Origin: JAKPUX01 sp035353815
GTDB lineage: Bacteria > Zhuqueibacterota > Zhuqueibacteria > Residuimicrobiales > Residuimicrobiaceae
DNA: 64,000 nt
NCBI GenBank assembly: GCA_035353815.1
Contig: DAOQAG010000004.1
Location: 1-64,000 of the forward strand
Reading direction: 5' to 3'
Shown: piece by piece, positions 45,469 through 52,920 of the stretch
Position numbering within the stretch: position 1 is the stretch's first letter
Layout of the letters: every line of letters starts with the position of its first letter
Notes under the pieces: generated by a model
The model's database searches: none
What the model was told of the DNA's origin: nothing
The model's input: the letters and a program-made list of their open reading frames with translations, nothing else
Position numbers and translations under genes: made by a program

Positions 45469-46038
45469 TCACAGTGTGTAGATCTGCTGCATCCGCGCCT
45501 TGACTTTTTGCATCGCGCGGAAGAGGTCGCTTTTAATCGTGCCCTCGGCCTTGCCCAGGATCGCGGCGATTTCGCGAATGCTGCAGCCCTGCACATACTT
45601 GAGGACGAACGCGGCGCGCTGGCTGCCGGGAAGGGCCGCCAGAGCCCGCTGCAAATGCGCCTGCATCTCGTGGTGCAGCACCTGCTCGTCCGGCAGGGGG
45701 TCCACGCTGGCGGGTTCGCGCGGCGCATCCGCGGCATCGGCGGACGCGGCGGGCAGGGCGATCCAGCGCTGCCAGCGCCCCTTGCGGCGGTGGCTGAGGC
45801 ACTGGCGGATGGCGATACGGGTCAGCCAGGTACGAAAGCCGCTCTCGGCGCGGAAAGATGCGAGCCCGGTGAAGGCTCTGATGAAGGTCTCCTGCCAGAG
45901 ATCCTCGGCATCCTCTGCCGGACTCATGGACCGGATCATCCGCATGATGTAGCCATCATGCAGACGCACCAGTTCTGCGAACGCGGCCAAATCGCCTTGC
46001 CGGGCGCGTATGATCGATTCTCTTTCGCGAGGCTCCAT
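45469..46038 (-). CDS. ECF-type RNA polymerase sigma factor
   Basis: 189 residues. Region 2 has DLWQETFIRAFTGLASFRAE and FRTWLTRIAIRQCLSHRRK; region 4 has LPGSQRAAFVLKYVQGCSIR and IAAILGKAEGTIKSDLFRA. A 25-residue Ala/Asp/Pro linker separates them. It should direct transcription of its own operon and other envelope genes. The promoter in front carries sigma-E-type boxes. An AGGGA site precedes the ATG. Confidence 0.93.
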   Translation of the reverse strand: MEPRERESIIRARQGDLAAFAELVRLHDGYIMRMIRSMSPAEDAEDLWQETFIRAFTGLASFRAESGFRTWLTRIAIRQCLSHRRKGRWQRWIALPAASADAADAPREPASVDPLPDEQVLHHEMQAHLQRALAALPGSQRAAFVLKYVQGCSIREIAAILGKAEGTIKSDLFRAMQKVKARMQQIYTL

Positions 46039-46067
46039 GGGAATCCCTGAGGGTGACAGTCAACAGA

Positions 46068-46095
46068 TTAGACGATGGCAGCGGCGAAAAAGTTT
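46068..46095 (-). promoter_or_regulatory. Sigma-E/ECF-type promoter before the sigma-factor operon
   Basis: On the minus strand AAACTT (46095-46090) and GTCTAA (46073-46068) are separated by 16 bases, close to the RpoE consensus (GGAACTT, 16, GTCTAA). The -10 box is 29 bases from the start codon. Autoregulation is inferred. Confidence 0.62.
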
Positions 46096-46252
46096 ACATG
46101 GGGGAGAAAAAAAGAGCAGGGAGAATAGAGAAGCGCGCAGCACTCTCCGCTTCAAGGAAGCGGCCACGTCCTGCGCGCCGTGGAAAACAAGTATATGCTG
46201 CTAAACCCGGGGAGGGAGGAAGAGCTTTGGAGCGGGGAGAAGAGAGAATGCG

Positions 46253-46579
46253 TCAGATCTCATCGTCGACGTAAGCCCATTCTTCATTTCTGGCATCATC
46301 ATAGACGATCTCGCCGCGCTCAGCGCGCTTTTCGACGCGGGCGTATTCGGCGAGAATTTCCTGTTCCAGCTTGGTGCGGAACTCTTTGGTGATGGGGTGA
46401 GCGATGTCGCGCTGCATGCCATCTTCCGATTTTCGCGAGGGCATGCACAAGAGCACGCCTTTTTTGCTTTGGATGATCTTCAAGCCCTTGACAGCGAACT
46501 GGTTGTCGAAAGTGACGTTGACAAAGGCTTTGAGCTTGCTCTCATTCCGTAGCCTGATGCTGATCTCAGTGATCTCCAT
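46253..46579 (-). CDS. spoVG: SpoVG-family protein
   Basis: 108 residues. EITEISIRLRNESKLKAFVNVTFDNQFAVKGLKII and the GVLLCMPSRK, FRTKLEQEILAEY segments are the SpoVG signature. SpoVG binds DNA and RNA and adjusts gene expression; the name reflects sporulation in Bacillus, but it is widespread in non-sporing bacteria. Normal length. GAGG is six bases before ATG at 46579; a GTG 12 bases earlier is less likely. Its C-terminus is acidic (EEWAYVDDEI). Confidence 0.93.
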   Translation of the reverse strand: MEITEISIRLRNESKLKAFVNVTFDNQFAVKGLKIIQSKKGVLLCMPSRKSEDGMQRDIAHPITKEFRTKLEQEILAEYARVEKRAERGEIVYDDARNEEWAYVDDEI

Positions 46580-46668
46580 TGATGGCCTCACACCCTGTGT
46601 TGTACTGACGGACGTTTTTCATTTTTCTATTCATACCAACAGTCAATGATATTTGCGGGACGGATTCG

Positions 46669-48135
46669 CTAAAAAATTTGGATTTTTTTCAGTTTTTTTA
46701 GCAGGTATATGCAGTATAAAAACAAAAGGATACCTGTGCCGCTCAGCCACAGACCATCCTTGAGGAAAATCCGGTTCTCCCCGCTTAAAAACGGTACCTG
46801 GCCGAGCATCCACAGCCCGAAAAGAAGAGTGACCGCAGCCGCTGCAGCCCCGGCGACCGCCATTTCCTCCTGGATCGAGAGCGGGATGCGCAGCCGCTCG
46901 GGGATGCTCGGGGCAAAGCGCCCCCAGAGCGCGAGCAGGGCCATCCAGACCAGCCAGCTCAGCGCTTCGGCTGCGGAGATCGAGCGGAAATAGTCCAGAA
47001 GGGTGATGAAGGGCGCGACCCAGGTGAGGCCCGGCGCGATCGGGCGGCGGTCGCGATAGAGCAGCACCTGCAGCCGGGACTGGTCGCGGCTGCGCAAGAG
47101 ATCGAGGATCGCCCGGGAGCGCGCTTCGGGATCCAACCGGCGCCAGCCCGGCAGGTGCAGGGCATTCCAGGCCAAGCAGGCGGGGCCGTAGCCGTGATAG
47201 TCGCTGGCGCCGGTCAGCAGCAGCCCCTTCGCCGCCGCGGCTTCGCGCAGCGGGCGCGTATACCGTTCGGGGTAAAAAATCCCCTCCGCCTGATTGGCGA
47301 TCTCAAAGCCGTCCACCCCCATGGCCGCATACTCAGCCAGCGGGCGGGTGTTCCGCTGGGGCGCGAACCAGTGGGCGACCAGCGCGACGCCGCCCTGGGC
47401 ATGGGCGGAATCGATGGCCGCCGCGTCCGGATAATCCTTGCTCGTAAAGTCGCGCGTCAGTCCGAGCAGCAGCAGATGATTGCTCCCGGAATATTCCTCA
47501 CCGGCCAGGAGCAGCGGTTCGGACTCCAGCTGTCCCGCACGCTGCGCCGCCACCAGCTCCAGCGTCATCCGGTGCGTATTGTGCTCGGTCAGAAAAAAGG
47601 CATCGAAGCCGTTGCGCTTGTGCCAGCGCAGCTGCCGCAGCGGCGAGAGCAGCCCGTCATGACTGTGGTAGGAGTGGCTGTGGAAATCGACCAGCACCAC
47701 CTCTTCCGCCGCCGGCACGATGGTGGCGCCGGGAAAGGGGGAGAAGAGAAAGATGAGCAGCACCGCCACCACGAGAATGAAGGCGACCGGCAGCCAGTAG
47801 ATCCCCTTGGCCAGACCTTGCAGGATCGCGCCGCCCGGAGGGAGGCCGCTGCATCTGGCTTTGACCATGTGCGCTGCGAGGAGTGCCAGGCAGAGCCAGA
47901 GGAGCAGCCAGAGTATCAGCGTCAGCGGGGCATCCGCCCGGCTGAAAAAGAAGAGCGGGCCGAGAACGGGAGCGAAGAGAAGATGCAGCAGGGGCATGTG
48001 AAGGGTATAGCCGGGTGCTGGCAGCCCGGTCAAGGCGTCCTCGATCCAGGGGGCCTGGGGAATCCAGAGGGAGGTGGAGAGCAGCGCCAGCACGCCGGCC
48101 ACCAGCCAAAGCTTTGGATGTCTGTTCTGTTTCAT
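46669..48135 (-). CDS. Membrane protein with PHP-type metallohydrolase domain
   Basis: 488 residues. Three or four hydrophobic helices precede (about 10-140) and three follow (about 375-480) a PHP domain. The metal motifs are visible: VDFHSHSYHSHDG, LTEHNTH, GGVALVAHWFAP and TGASDYHGYG. PHP proteins hydrolyse phosphoesters; CehA-like ones act at the membrane. The start codon overlaps the radical SAM stop as ATGA, so the two are coupled. No terminator is obvious behind it. The substrate is unknown. Confidence 0.8.
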   Translation of the reverse strand: MKQNRHPKLWLVAGVLALLSTSLWIPQAPWIEDALTGLPAPGYTLHMPLLHLLFAPVLGPLFFFSRADAPLTLILWLLLWLCLALLAAHMVKARCSGLPPGGAILQGLAKGIYWLPVAFILVVAVLLIFLFSPFPGATIVPAAEEVVLVDFHSHSYHSHDGLLSPLRQLRWHKRNGFDAFFLTEHNTHRMTLELVAAQRAGQLESEPLLLAGEEYSGSNHLLLLGLTRDFTSKDYPDAAAIDSAHAQGGVALVAHWFAPQRNTRPLAEYAAMGVDGFEIANQAEGIFYPERYTRPLREAAAAKGLLLTGASDYHGYGPACLAWNALHLPGWRRLDPEARSRAILDLLRSRDQSRLQVLLYRDRRPIAPGLTWVAPFITLLDYFRSISAAEALSWLVWMALLALWGRFAPSIPERLRIPLSIQEEMAVAGAAAAAVTLLFGLWMLGQVPFLSGENRIFLKDGLWLSGTGILLFLYCIYLLKKLKKIQIF

Positions 48136-49433
48136 GCCGCCCGCCATTCTTCTTTGGGAGGATTAAAGTAGCCAAACCGGATCCAGGGTGCCCTGGCTTT
48201 GATCTGCTGCATCCAGATGAGAAGGCCGGCTGCACGCGGAGCCGTGGCTGCAAGTCCGAGGGTGTCGCAATACCATTCCGGGTCGATGTTGAGGTTGCGC
48301 ATCTGGATATAGTCGATGCGGTGCGTCCGGACCAGTTCGATCAGGGCGGCCATCTCGTCGGGGTCGTCGGTAAAGCCGGGGAAAATGAAGTAGTTCAGCG
48401 AGATCCAGCGCCCGCGGGCGCGGGCGATGCGCAGGCTTTCGTTGACCTCCGGCCAGTCATAGCCGGCCGGCCGGTAATAAGCGCGGTAATAATCCGGTCG
48501 CGCGCTGTTGAGGCTGACGCGCAGGCTGTCGAGTCCCGCAGCGCAGAGACAGTCGAGCACCTCCGGACGCGAGGCGTTGGTATTGAGGTTGATGGTGCCC
48601 CTGGTGGTGCGGCTGCGGATGAGGCGGATGGCCTCTTCGAGCAAGGTGCTCTGGAGAAGGGGTTCGCCTTCGCAGCCTTGTCCGAAACTGACGACCGGGC
48701 GCGGAGCGTTTTCGAGATGCGGCACCGTATATTCGGCGATCTCTTCGGGCGTCGGCGCAAAGGTGATGCGCTGCTGCGTCTCCGGAACGCAGGTGCCGGC
48801 CTGTTTGGAGATACAGCCGACACAGCGGGCATTGCAGGCAGGACTGGTGGGGATGGGGGCCTCCCAGCGCCCGAGCGCGAGATTCTGCGCCGCGGGGCAG
48901 CCGTAGCGCCGCACGCAGTTCTCCACGAGGTGCTCCACCAGACGGTTGCCGGGGTGGCGCGCCAGCAGCGCGGCAGCCTGTTGTTCGATCAGCCGGAGAT
49001 TGAAATAGGCGGGGTCCTGGCGGATATCGGCGTCGACGCGCACGCCGGTGGTAAAAAATTGCTCCTGGCGCCAGCCGACAGCGCTGTAGGCAAAGAGCGG
49101 CAGCGGCTCCGCTTGCGCGGGACTCTGAAAGGCCGCGAGCAGGAGCTGGGTGTAGGCCGGGGCGATAAAGGCGCCGACAGCAAAGACCGGCTGCCCCTCA
49201 TAGTCATCAAGGACGACAAAGCGGTTGGCGCTGCGGTCAAAGCCGACGGGACGGCGCTGCGGCAGCTGAAAGAGCGCACTGCCAAAGGGGAGGGGAATGA
49301 GCTCGCCGGGAGCGGGCTGGCGCCATTCACGCAGGCGCATGCCGGCCATTTCCAGCCCGGGAATCTCGAAAATCTGCCCGGCGGCATCGCTGACGACCAG
49401 CCAGGGTTGCGGAGTGCTCGTTAGGGAATGCAT
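48132..49433 (-). CDS. Radical SAM protein with N-terminal extension
   Basis: 433 residues. The 4Fe-4S motif is CNARCVGC (Cys near 200, 204 and 207). VVSFGQGCEGEPLLQSTLLE and TINLNTNASRPEVLDCLCAA carry the usual SAM-binding positions, as in MoaA/NifB-like and elongator-type enzymes. The first 190 residues do not match a family I know and contain two further Cys (CVRRYGC) that might bind metal. The stop overlaps the PHP gene. The reaction is unknown; peptide or lipid modification together with the PHP protein is possible. Confidence 0.85.
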   Translation of the reverse strand: MHSLTSTPQPWLVVSDAAGQIFEIPGLEMAGMRLREWRQPAPGELIPLPFGSALFQLPQRRPVGFDRSANRFVVLDDYEGQPVFAVGAFIAPAYTQLLLAAFQSPAQAEPLPLFAYSAVGWRQEQFFTTGVRVDADIRQDPAYFNLRLIEQQAAALLARHPGNRLVEHLVENCVRRYGCPAAQNLALGRWEAPIPTSPACNARCVGCISKQAGTCVPETQQRITFAPTPEEIAEYTVPHLENAPRPVVSFGQGCEGEPLLQSTLLEEAIRLIRSRTTRGTINLNTNASRPEVLDCLCAAGLDSLRVSLNSARPDYYRAYYRPAGYDWPEVNESLRIARARGRWISLNYFIFPGFTDDPDEMAALIELVRTHRIDYIQMRNLNIDPEWYCDTLGLAATAPRAAGLLIWMQQIKARAPWIRFGYFNPPKEEWRAA

Positions 49434-49814
49434 AGACCGACTGCCAAAGGAGGTTCACCGCCCATCATCCGCGGCGCCGCAAGGCCGGCGCCTGGTTCCG
49501 TCCCATCAAGTGCGGAGCGAAGAGAATCATGCTGCCTGATCTGAGCTCAAAAGCCGGGCTTTGCAGGCCCGTTTCCCCAGGTAATGCTGATGAAACATAG
49601 TAAATAATAAAATATTTTCAAAGGGAATTTATGCAGGGCCGGGGGATGTCGCAATTTCATAAGAAGGCTGTGAAAATAATTCGTATATGCGAATATATGC
49701 CCGGCCGGGATTTGTTATAGAAGTGAGCGAACGGATGAGGCTGGATAGGGCGGGTGAAACGGGGGTGGTCCGGATTCATCCTGGAATGAACAGATGCATG
49801 GAGGAAACAAGGCC
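49434..49814. other. Divergent intergenic region
   Basis: About 380 bases between the radical SAM gene and the monooxygenase. An AT-rich stretch at 49596-49630 suits promoters. A 29-codon ORF at 49631 is not supported. No RNA gene is recognised. Confidence 0.45.
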
Positions 49815-51110
49815 ATGGCGATCTATGATGTCATCATTGTGGGGGCCGGGCAGGCGGGACTTGGGACCAGTTATTTCCTGACCCAGGCGGGCCATACCCA
49901 TCTGGTCCTCGAGAAAGGACAGATCGGCGAATCCTGGCGATCCCAGCGCTGGGACTCCTTCAAGTTGAATTCGCCGAATTTTATGAACGGACTGCCCGGA
50001 ATGTCCTATGCCGGTCCGGAACCGGATGGCTTCTGGCGGCGGGATGATCTGGTCAGCTACTTTGAACACTATGTCAGCTATTTCCATCTGCCAGTGCGAA
50101 CGTGCACGAGTGTGACCGCGGTCGAGTGCGCTGAAGATCCAGCCTGCTTTATCGTCCACACCCAGAATGAAGGCCGCACCGGGGAGCCGCTGATGTGCCG
50201 CTCTGTTGTTGTGGCGTCGGGCATCCTCCAGGCCCCGAAATACGATCCCATCCATTCCCGGGTAGCCGGCAAAGTCACCGAGCTGCATACCTCTCAATAC
50301 CGTAATGCCGCGCAGCTGCCGCCCGGCGCGGTCGTCGTGGTCGGCAGTGCGCAGTCCGGGTGCCAGATCGCCGAGGACTTGCTCGCGGCCGGCCGGACGG
50401 TTTATCTGTGCACCAGCCGGGTGGGGCGCGCTCCCCGCCGCTATCGGGGACGGGATCTGCTGGAGTGGTGGATCGAGATGAAGCTTCTTGACGTGACCTA
50501 TGCCAGCTTGAAGGATAAATCTCTCAGCCGTTTGGCGCAACCGCAGATTTCGGGCCATGGGCGCTACGGCCATACGATCAGTTTGCAGCATCTGGCGCAG
50601 CAGGGGGTCGTGGTGCTGGGACGGTTGATCGATGTGGAGGAGGACGGCTTGATTCTGAGTGATGAGGCGGCGGAGCATGTGCACTATGCCGATGGCTTCT
50701 CGCAGCAGGTCAAGGCGGACATCGACGCCTATATCCAGCGCACCGGGCGCGTCCGGCCGCCGCGCGAGGTGGATCCCGCGGATCAGCCCGATCCGCAGGC
50801 GGGCTGCATCTCGTCCCTGCGACGCCTCAAATTCCGCGACGCCAGAATCAGCACGATCATCTGGGCTTCGGGCTTTTCAGCGGATTTCAGCTGGCTGCGC
50901 TTGCCCGCCCTGGATGCCCGGGGGCTGCCGGTGCATGAAGGCGGCATCTCACCCGTCCATGGTCTCTATTTTGTCGGCTTCCCCTGGCTCCACAGCCGCA
51001 AATCGGGCCTCATTTATGGCGTTACCGAGGATGCCCGCTGGATCGCAAAAGCTATCACCCGGCGGCAGGAGCGTTATTCCAGCCACAAGCTCATGCGCAA
51101 GACGTCGTGA
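49815..51110 (+). CDS. Flavin-containing monooxygenase-like NAD(P)/FAD protein
   Basis: 431 residues. The FAD site is YDVIIVGAGQAGLGTSYFLT, then GESWRSQRWDSFKLNSPNF as in CzcO/FMO-like enzymes; the NADPH site is VVVVGSAQSGCQIAEDL. The C-terminal IIWASGFSADFSWL and GLYFVGFPWLHSRKSGLI complete the fold. These oxidise S, N or C of small molecules or catalyse Baeyer-Villiger reactions; the substrate is open. GGAGG is ten bases before the ATG chosen; another ATG lies 21 bases earlier. Its end overlaps the convergent GNAT gene by 37 bases. Confidence 0.87.
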   Translation: MAIYDVIIVGAGQAGLGTSYFLTQAGHTHLVLEKGQIGESWRSQRWDSFKLNSPNFMNGLPGMSYAGPEPDGFWRRDDLVSYFEHYVSYFHLPVRTCTSVTAVECAEDPACFIVHTQNEGRTGEPLMCRSVVVASGILQAPKYDPIHSRVAGKVTELHTSQYRNAAQLPPGAVVVVGSAQSGCQIAEDLLAAGRTVYLCTSRVGRAPRRYRGRDLLEWWIEMKLLDVTYASLKDKSLSRLAQPQISGHGRYGHTISLQHLAQQGVVVLGRLIDVEEDGLILSDEAAEHVHYADGFSQQVKADIDAYIQRTGRVRPPREVDPADQPDPQAGCISSLRRLKFRDARISTIIWASGFSADFSWLRLPALDARGLPVHEGGISPVHGLYFVGFPWLHSRKSGLIYGVTEDARWIAKAITRRQERYSSHKLMRKTS

Positions 51111-51784
51111 TAGATCCCGTCGATGACCACCTCGTTGTGGAGGATGCCCTCGATGCTGAAGCCCAACTCCTCATTGAGGCGGATGTTGCGGATGTTGGTG
51201 TTGACGGTGTGGATATAGATCTTTTTCAACCCCAGGCTGAAGAGGCCGTATTCGATCCAGAGGCGCGTGGCCAGTTTAGCGTAGCCCTTGCCGCGGTATT
51301 GCGGATCGCCGATGATTTTGCGCAGTTCTGCCTTTTTGGCGTGGAGATCGTGTTCCAGGTAGGCGACAGCGCCGATGGGGAGGCCGTCCGGCAAGGTGAT
51401 CACGCCGATGCTGTTGGAGGGATCGTTGGCGAGGTCATCGAACTTGGAGCTGCGCAAACTCAGGCGTGACATGAGGAAATAGCGGCCGGCTTCTTCCGCG
51501 AGCCATTCGGCAAAGTAGGGCGGATCGATGGCATGGTCGTATTCGCGGATGATCAGCGCATCGCTGCGGATGGGGAGGCGGGTGTAGTGGGGCTCGCCGT
51601 TGCGCGACCAGTGCAGCGTGCTGAATTTTTGCGCGCTTTTCTGGTCGTTCTTCATGATGAGGTCCAGGATGACATTGACGAAGCGCAAACAATCCGCGTC
51701 GGAAAAGCCGTAAATGCGGGCTTCCTTGTGGAAATTGCGCGCGAAGGCCTCGATGGTATTGTCCGGGATGGCTATTTTGCCCAC
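51074..51784 (-). CDS. GNAT-family N-acetyltransferase with N-terminal extension
   Basis: 236 residues. The C-terminal 110 hold the GNAT fold: IIGDPQYRGKGYAKLATRLW (acetyl-CoA loop RGKGYA), then IYIHTVNTNIRNIRLNEELG and GFSIEGILHNEVVIDGIYHD, as in RimJ/RimL-type enzymes. The first 85 residues are helical and unrecognised. The start is GTG with GGAG six bases upstream. It converges with the monooxygenase gene and overlaps its 3' end. Confidence 0.83.
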   Translation of the reverse strand: MGKIAIPDNTIEAFARNFHKEARIYGFSDADCLRFVNVILDLIMKNDQKSAQKFSTLHWSRNGEPHYTRLPIRSDALIIREYDHAIDPPYFAEWLAEEAGRYFLMSRLSLRSSKFDDLANDPSNSIGVITLPDGLPIGAVAYLEHDLHAKKAELRKIIGDPQYRGKGYAKLATRLWIEYGLFSLGLKKIYIHTVNTNIRNIRLNEELGFSIEGILHNEVVIDGIYHDVLRMSLWLE

Positions 51785-51890
51785 AAACCGCTCCGTTATG
51801 AGAATCTAAACCGTCGAGGAAATTTAGGAAGCGAAAACGAATATTCAAAAAAGTATCTTTGCAAAAGGCCGTTTGACCCCGATTTTCTTC

Positions 51891-51919
51891 TTGCCCGCCG
51901 TGGGGAAATCTCCTATATT
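51891..51919 (+). promoter_or_regulatory. Probable sigma-70-type promoter of the pseudouridine synthase gene
   Basis: TTGCCC and TATATT separated by 17 bases, 26 bases before the start codon. Confidence 0.6.
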
Positions 51920-51945
51920 GACCGGTGCCAGCAGGAGGAGTCAAG

Positions 51946-52716
51946 ATGGATCAACAGCGAGAAGCAAACGGCCCCGGCATCCGCGTCGGTCTGGAACGGG
52001 CCTTTTCGAAACTGGGACGGGGCTCGCGCGCCCAGGCGCGGGACTGGATCCTGGCGGGGCGGGTCAAGGTGAACGGACGGGTGGAACGCTTCGTCTACGC
52101 CTGGGTCGATCTCGAGAAAGACGAGATCACCCTGGATGACCGGCCCCTGGGCGTGCCGGAGCAAAAGCTCTATTATCTCTTTCACAAACCTGCCGGATTT
52201 CTCACCGCCCGCACCGATCCCGCCAGCCGCGCCACCGTCTATGACCTCCTGCCGGACTTTGCCACCTGGGTCTTTCCGGCCGGCCGTCTCGACATGGACA
52301 GCGAGGGTGCGCTTTTTCTGACCAACGACGGGCCGCTCTCGGGGTGGCTCGTCTCCCCCGAGAGCGGGATCGAAAAATGCTACCGGGTACGCCTCCACCG
52401 GCCCTTGCAGGAGGCCGACCGTCTCGCCCTGGAGGCCGGGATCGATCTTAGGGGGTACCGCACCCGGCCGGCGCAGGTCCGGCCGATGCCGGACGAAAAG
52501 CCGGGCCCCTGGGCCGAGATCATCATTCATGAGGGCAAAAACCGGCAGGTGCGGCGGATGTTCGCCGCGCGCGGTTACGAGGTCGTGCGGCTGATCCGCG
52601 TCCGCATCGGTCCCATCGAACTGGGGGATCTTCCCCCCGGGGCCTGGCGGCCGCTCACAGCAGCGGAGCTGGCGGCCTTGCGCACTCTGCAGCAGCCCGG
52701 AGGCAGCCCGGTCTGA
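51946..52716 (+). CDS. RsuA/RluB/RluE-family rRNA pseudouridine synthase
   Basis: 256 residues. An S4 domain (RVGLERAFSKLGRGSRAQAR, about 10-60) precedes the catalytic domain with FPAGRLDMDSEGALFLTNDG, where Asp in GRLDxDSEG is the nucleophile, and EGKNRQVRRMFAARGYEVVR. It isomerises a uridine in rRNA; which site is not readable. GGAGGAG is five bases before ATG. It probably has its own promoter (51891-51919). A decayed copy of its 3' end follows downstream. Confidence 0.92.
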   Translation: MDQQREANGPGIRVGLERAFSKLGRGSRAQARDWILAGRVKVNGRVERFVYAWVDLEKDEITLDDRPLGVPEQKLYYLFHKPAGFLTARTDPASRATVYDLLPDFATWVFPAGRLDMDSEGALFLTNDGPLSGWLVSPESGIEKCYRVRLHRPLQEADRLALEAGIDLRGYRTRPAQVRPMPDEKPGPWAEIIIHEGKNRQVRRMFAARGYEVVRLIRVRIGPIELGDLPPGAWRPLTAAELAALRTLQQPGGSPV

Positions 52717-52810
52717 AAGAGCCCCGCGCCGCAACTTCTGGCCTGGACGCGGGAATTTGCGCTCTGCAGCAGCCGGGAGGCGGTCCAGCTTAAACACCCG
52801 CTGCGCCGCC
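52678..52810 (+). repeat. Decayed direct repeat of the pseudouridine synthase 3' end
   Basis: TTGCGCACTCTGCAGCAGCC at 52678 recurs as TTGCGC-TCTGCAGCAGCC from 52757, with further similarity through GGAGGC to the GCGCCGC end of each copy. The offset is 79 bases. The second copy is untranslated. Confidence 0.7.
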
Positions 52811-52864
52811 GTGTCCGTCTGCGCCGGCGTGATGCCCGGTCAGGTCCAGCTGCGGGTACGCATA

Positions 52865-52902
52865 AAAAAAGCCGGAGGCCAACCAGCCTCCGGTTTTTTG
52901 CG
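52865..52902. terminator. Bidirectional intrinsic terminator
   Basis: AAAAAAGCCGGAGGC, loop CAACCA, then GCCTCCGG and six T. It separates the pseudouridine synthase gene from the convergent surface-protein gene. Confidence 0.9.
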
Positions 52903-52920
52903 TAGCGGCAGAACAGGGGG

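Noticed and set aside
49631..49720. 29-codon ORF upstream of the monooxygenase
   Set aside because: Has an AAAGGGA-like site but no conserved features or neighbours to support it.
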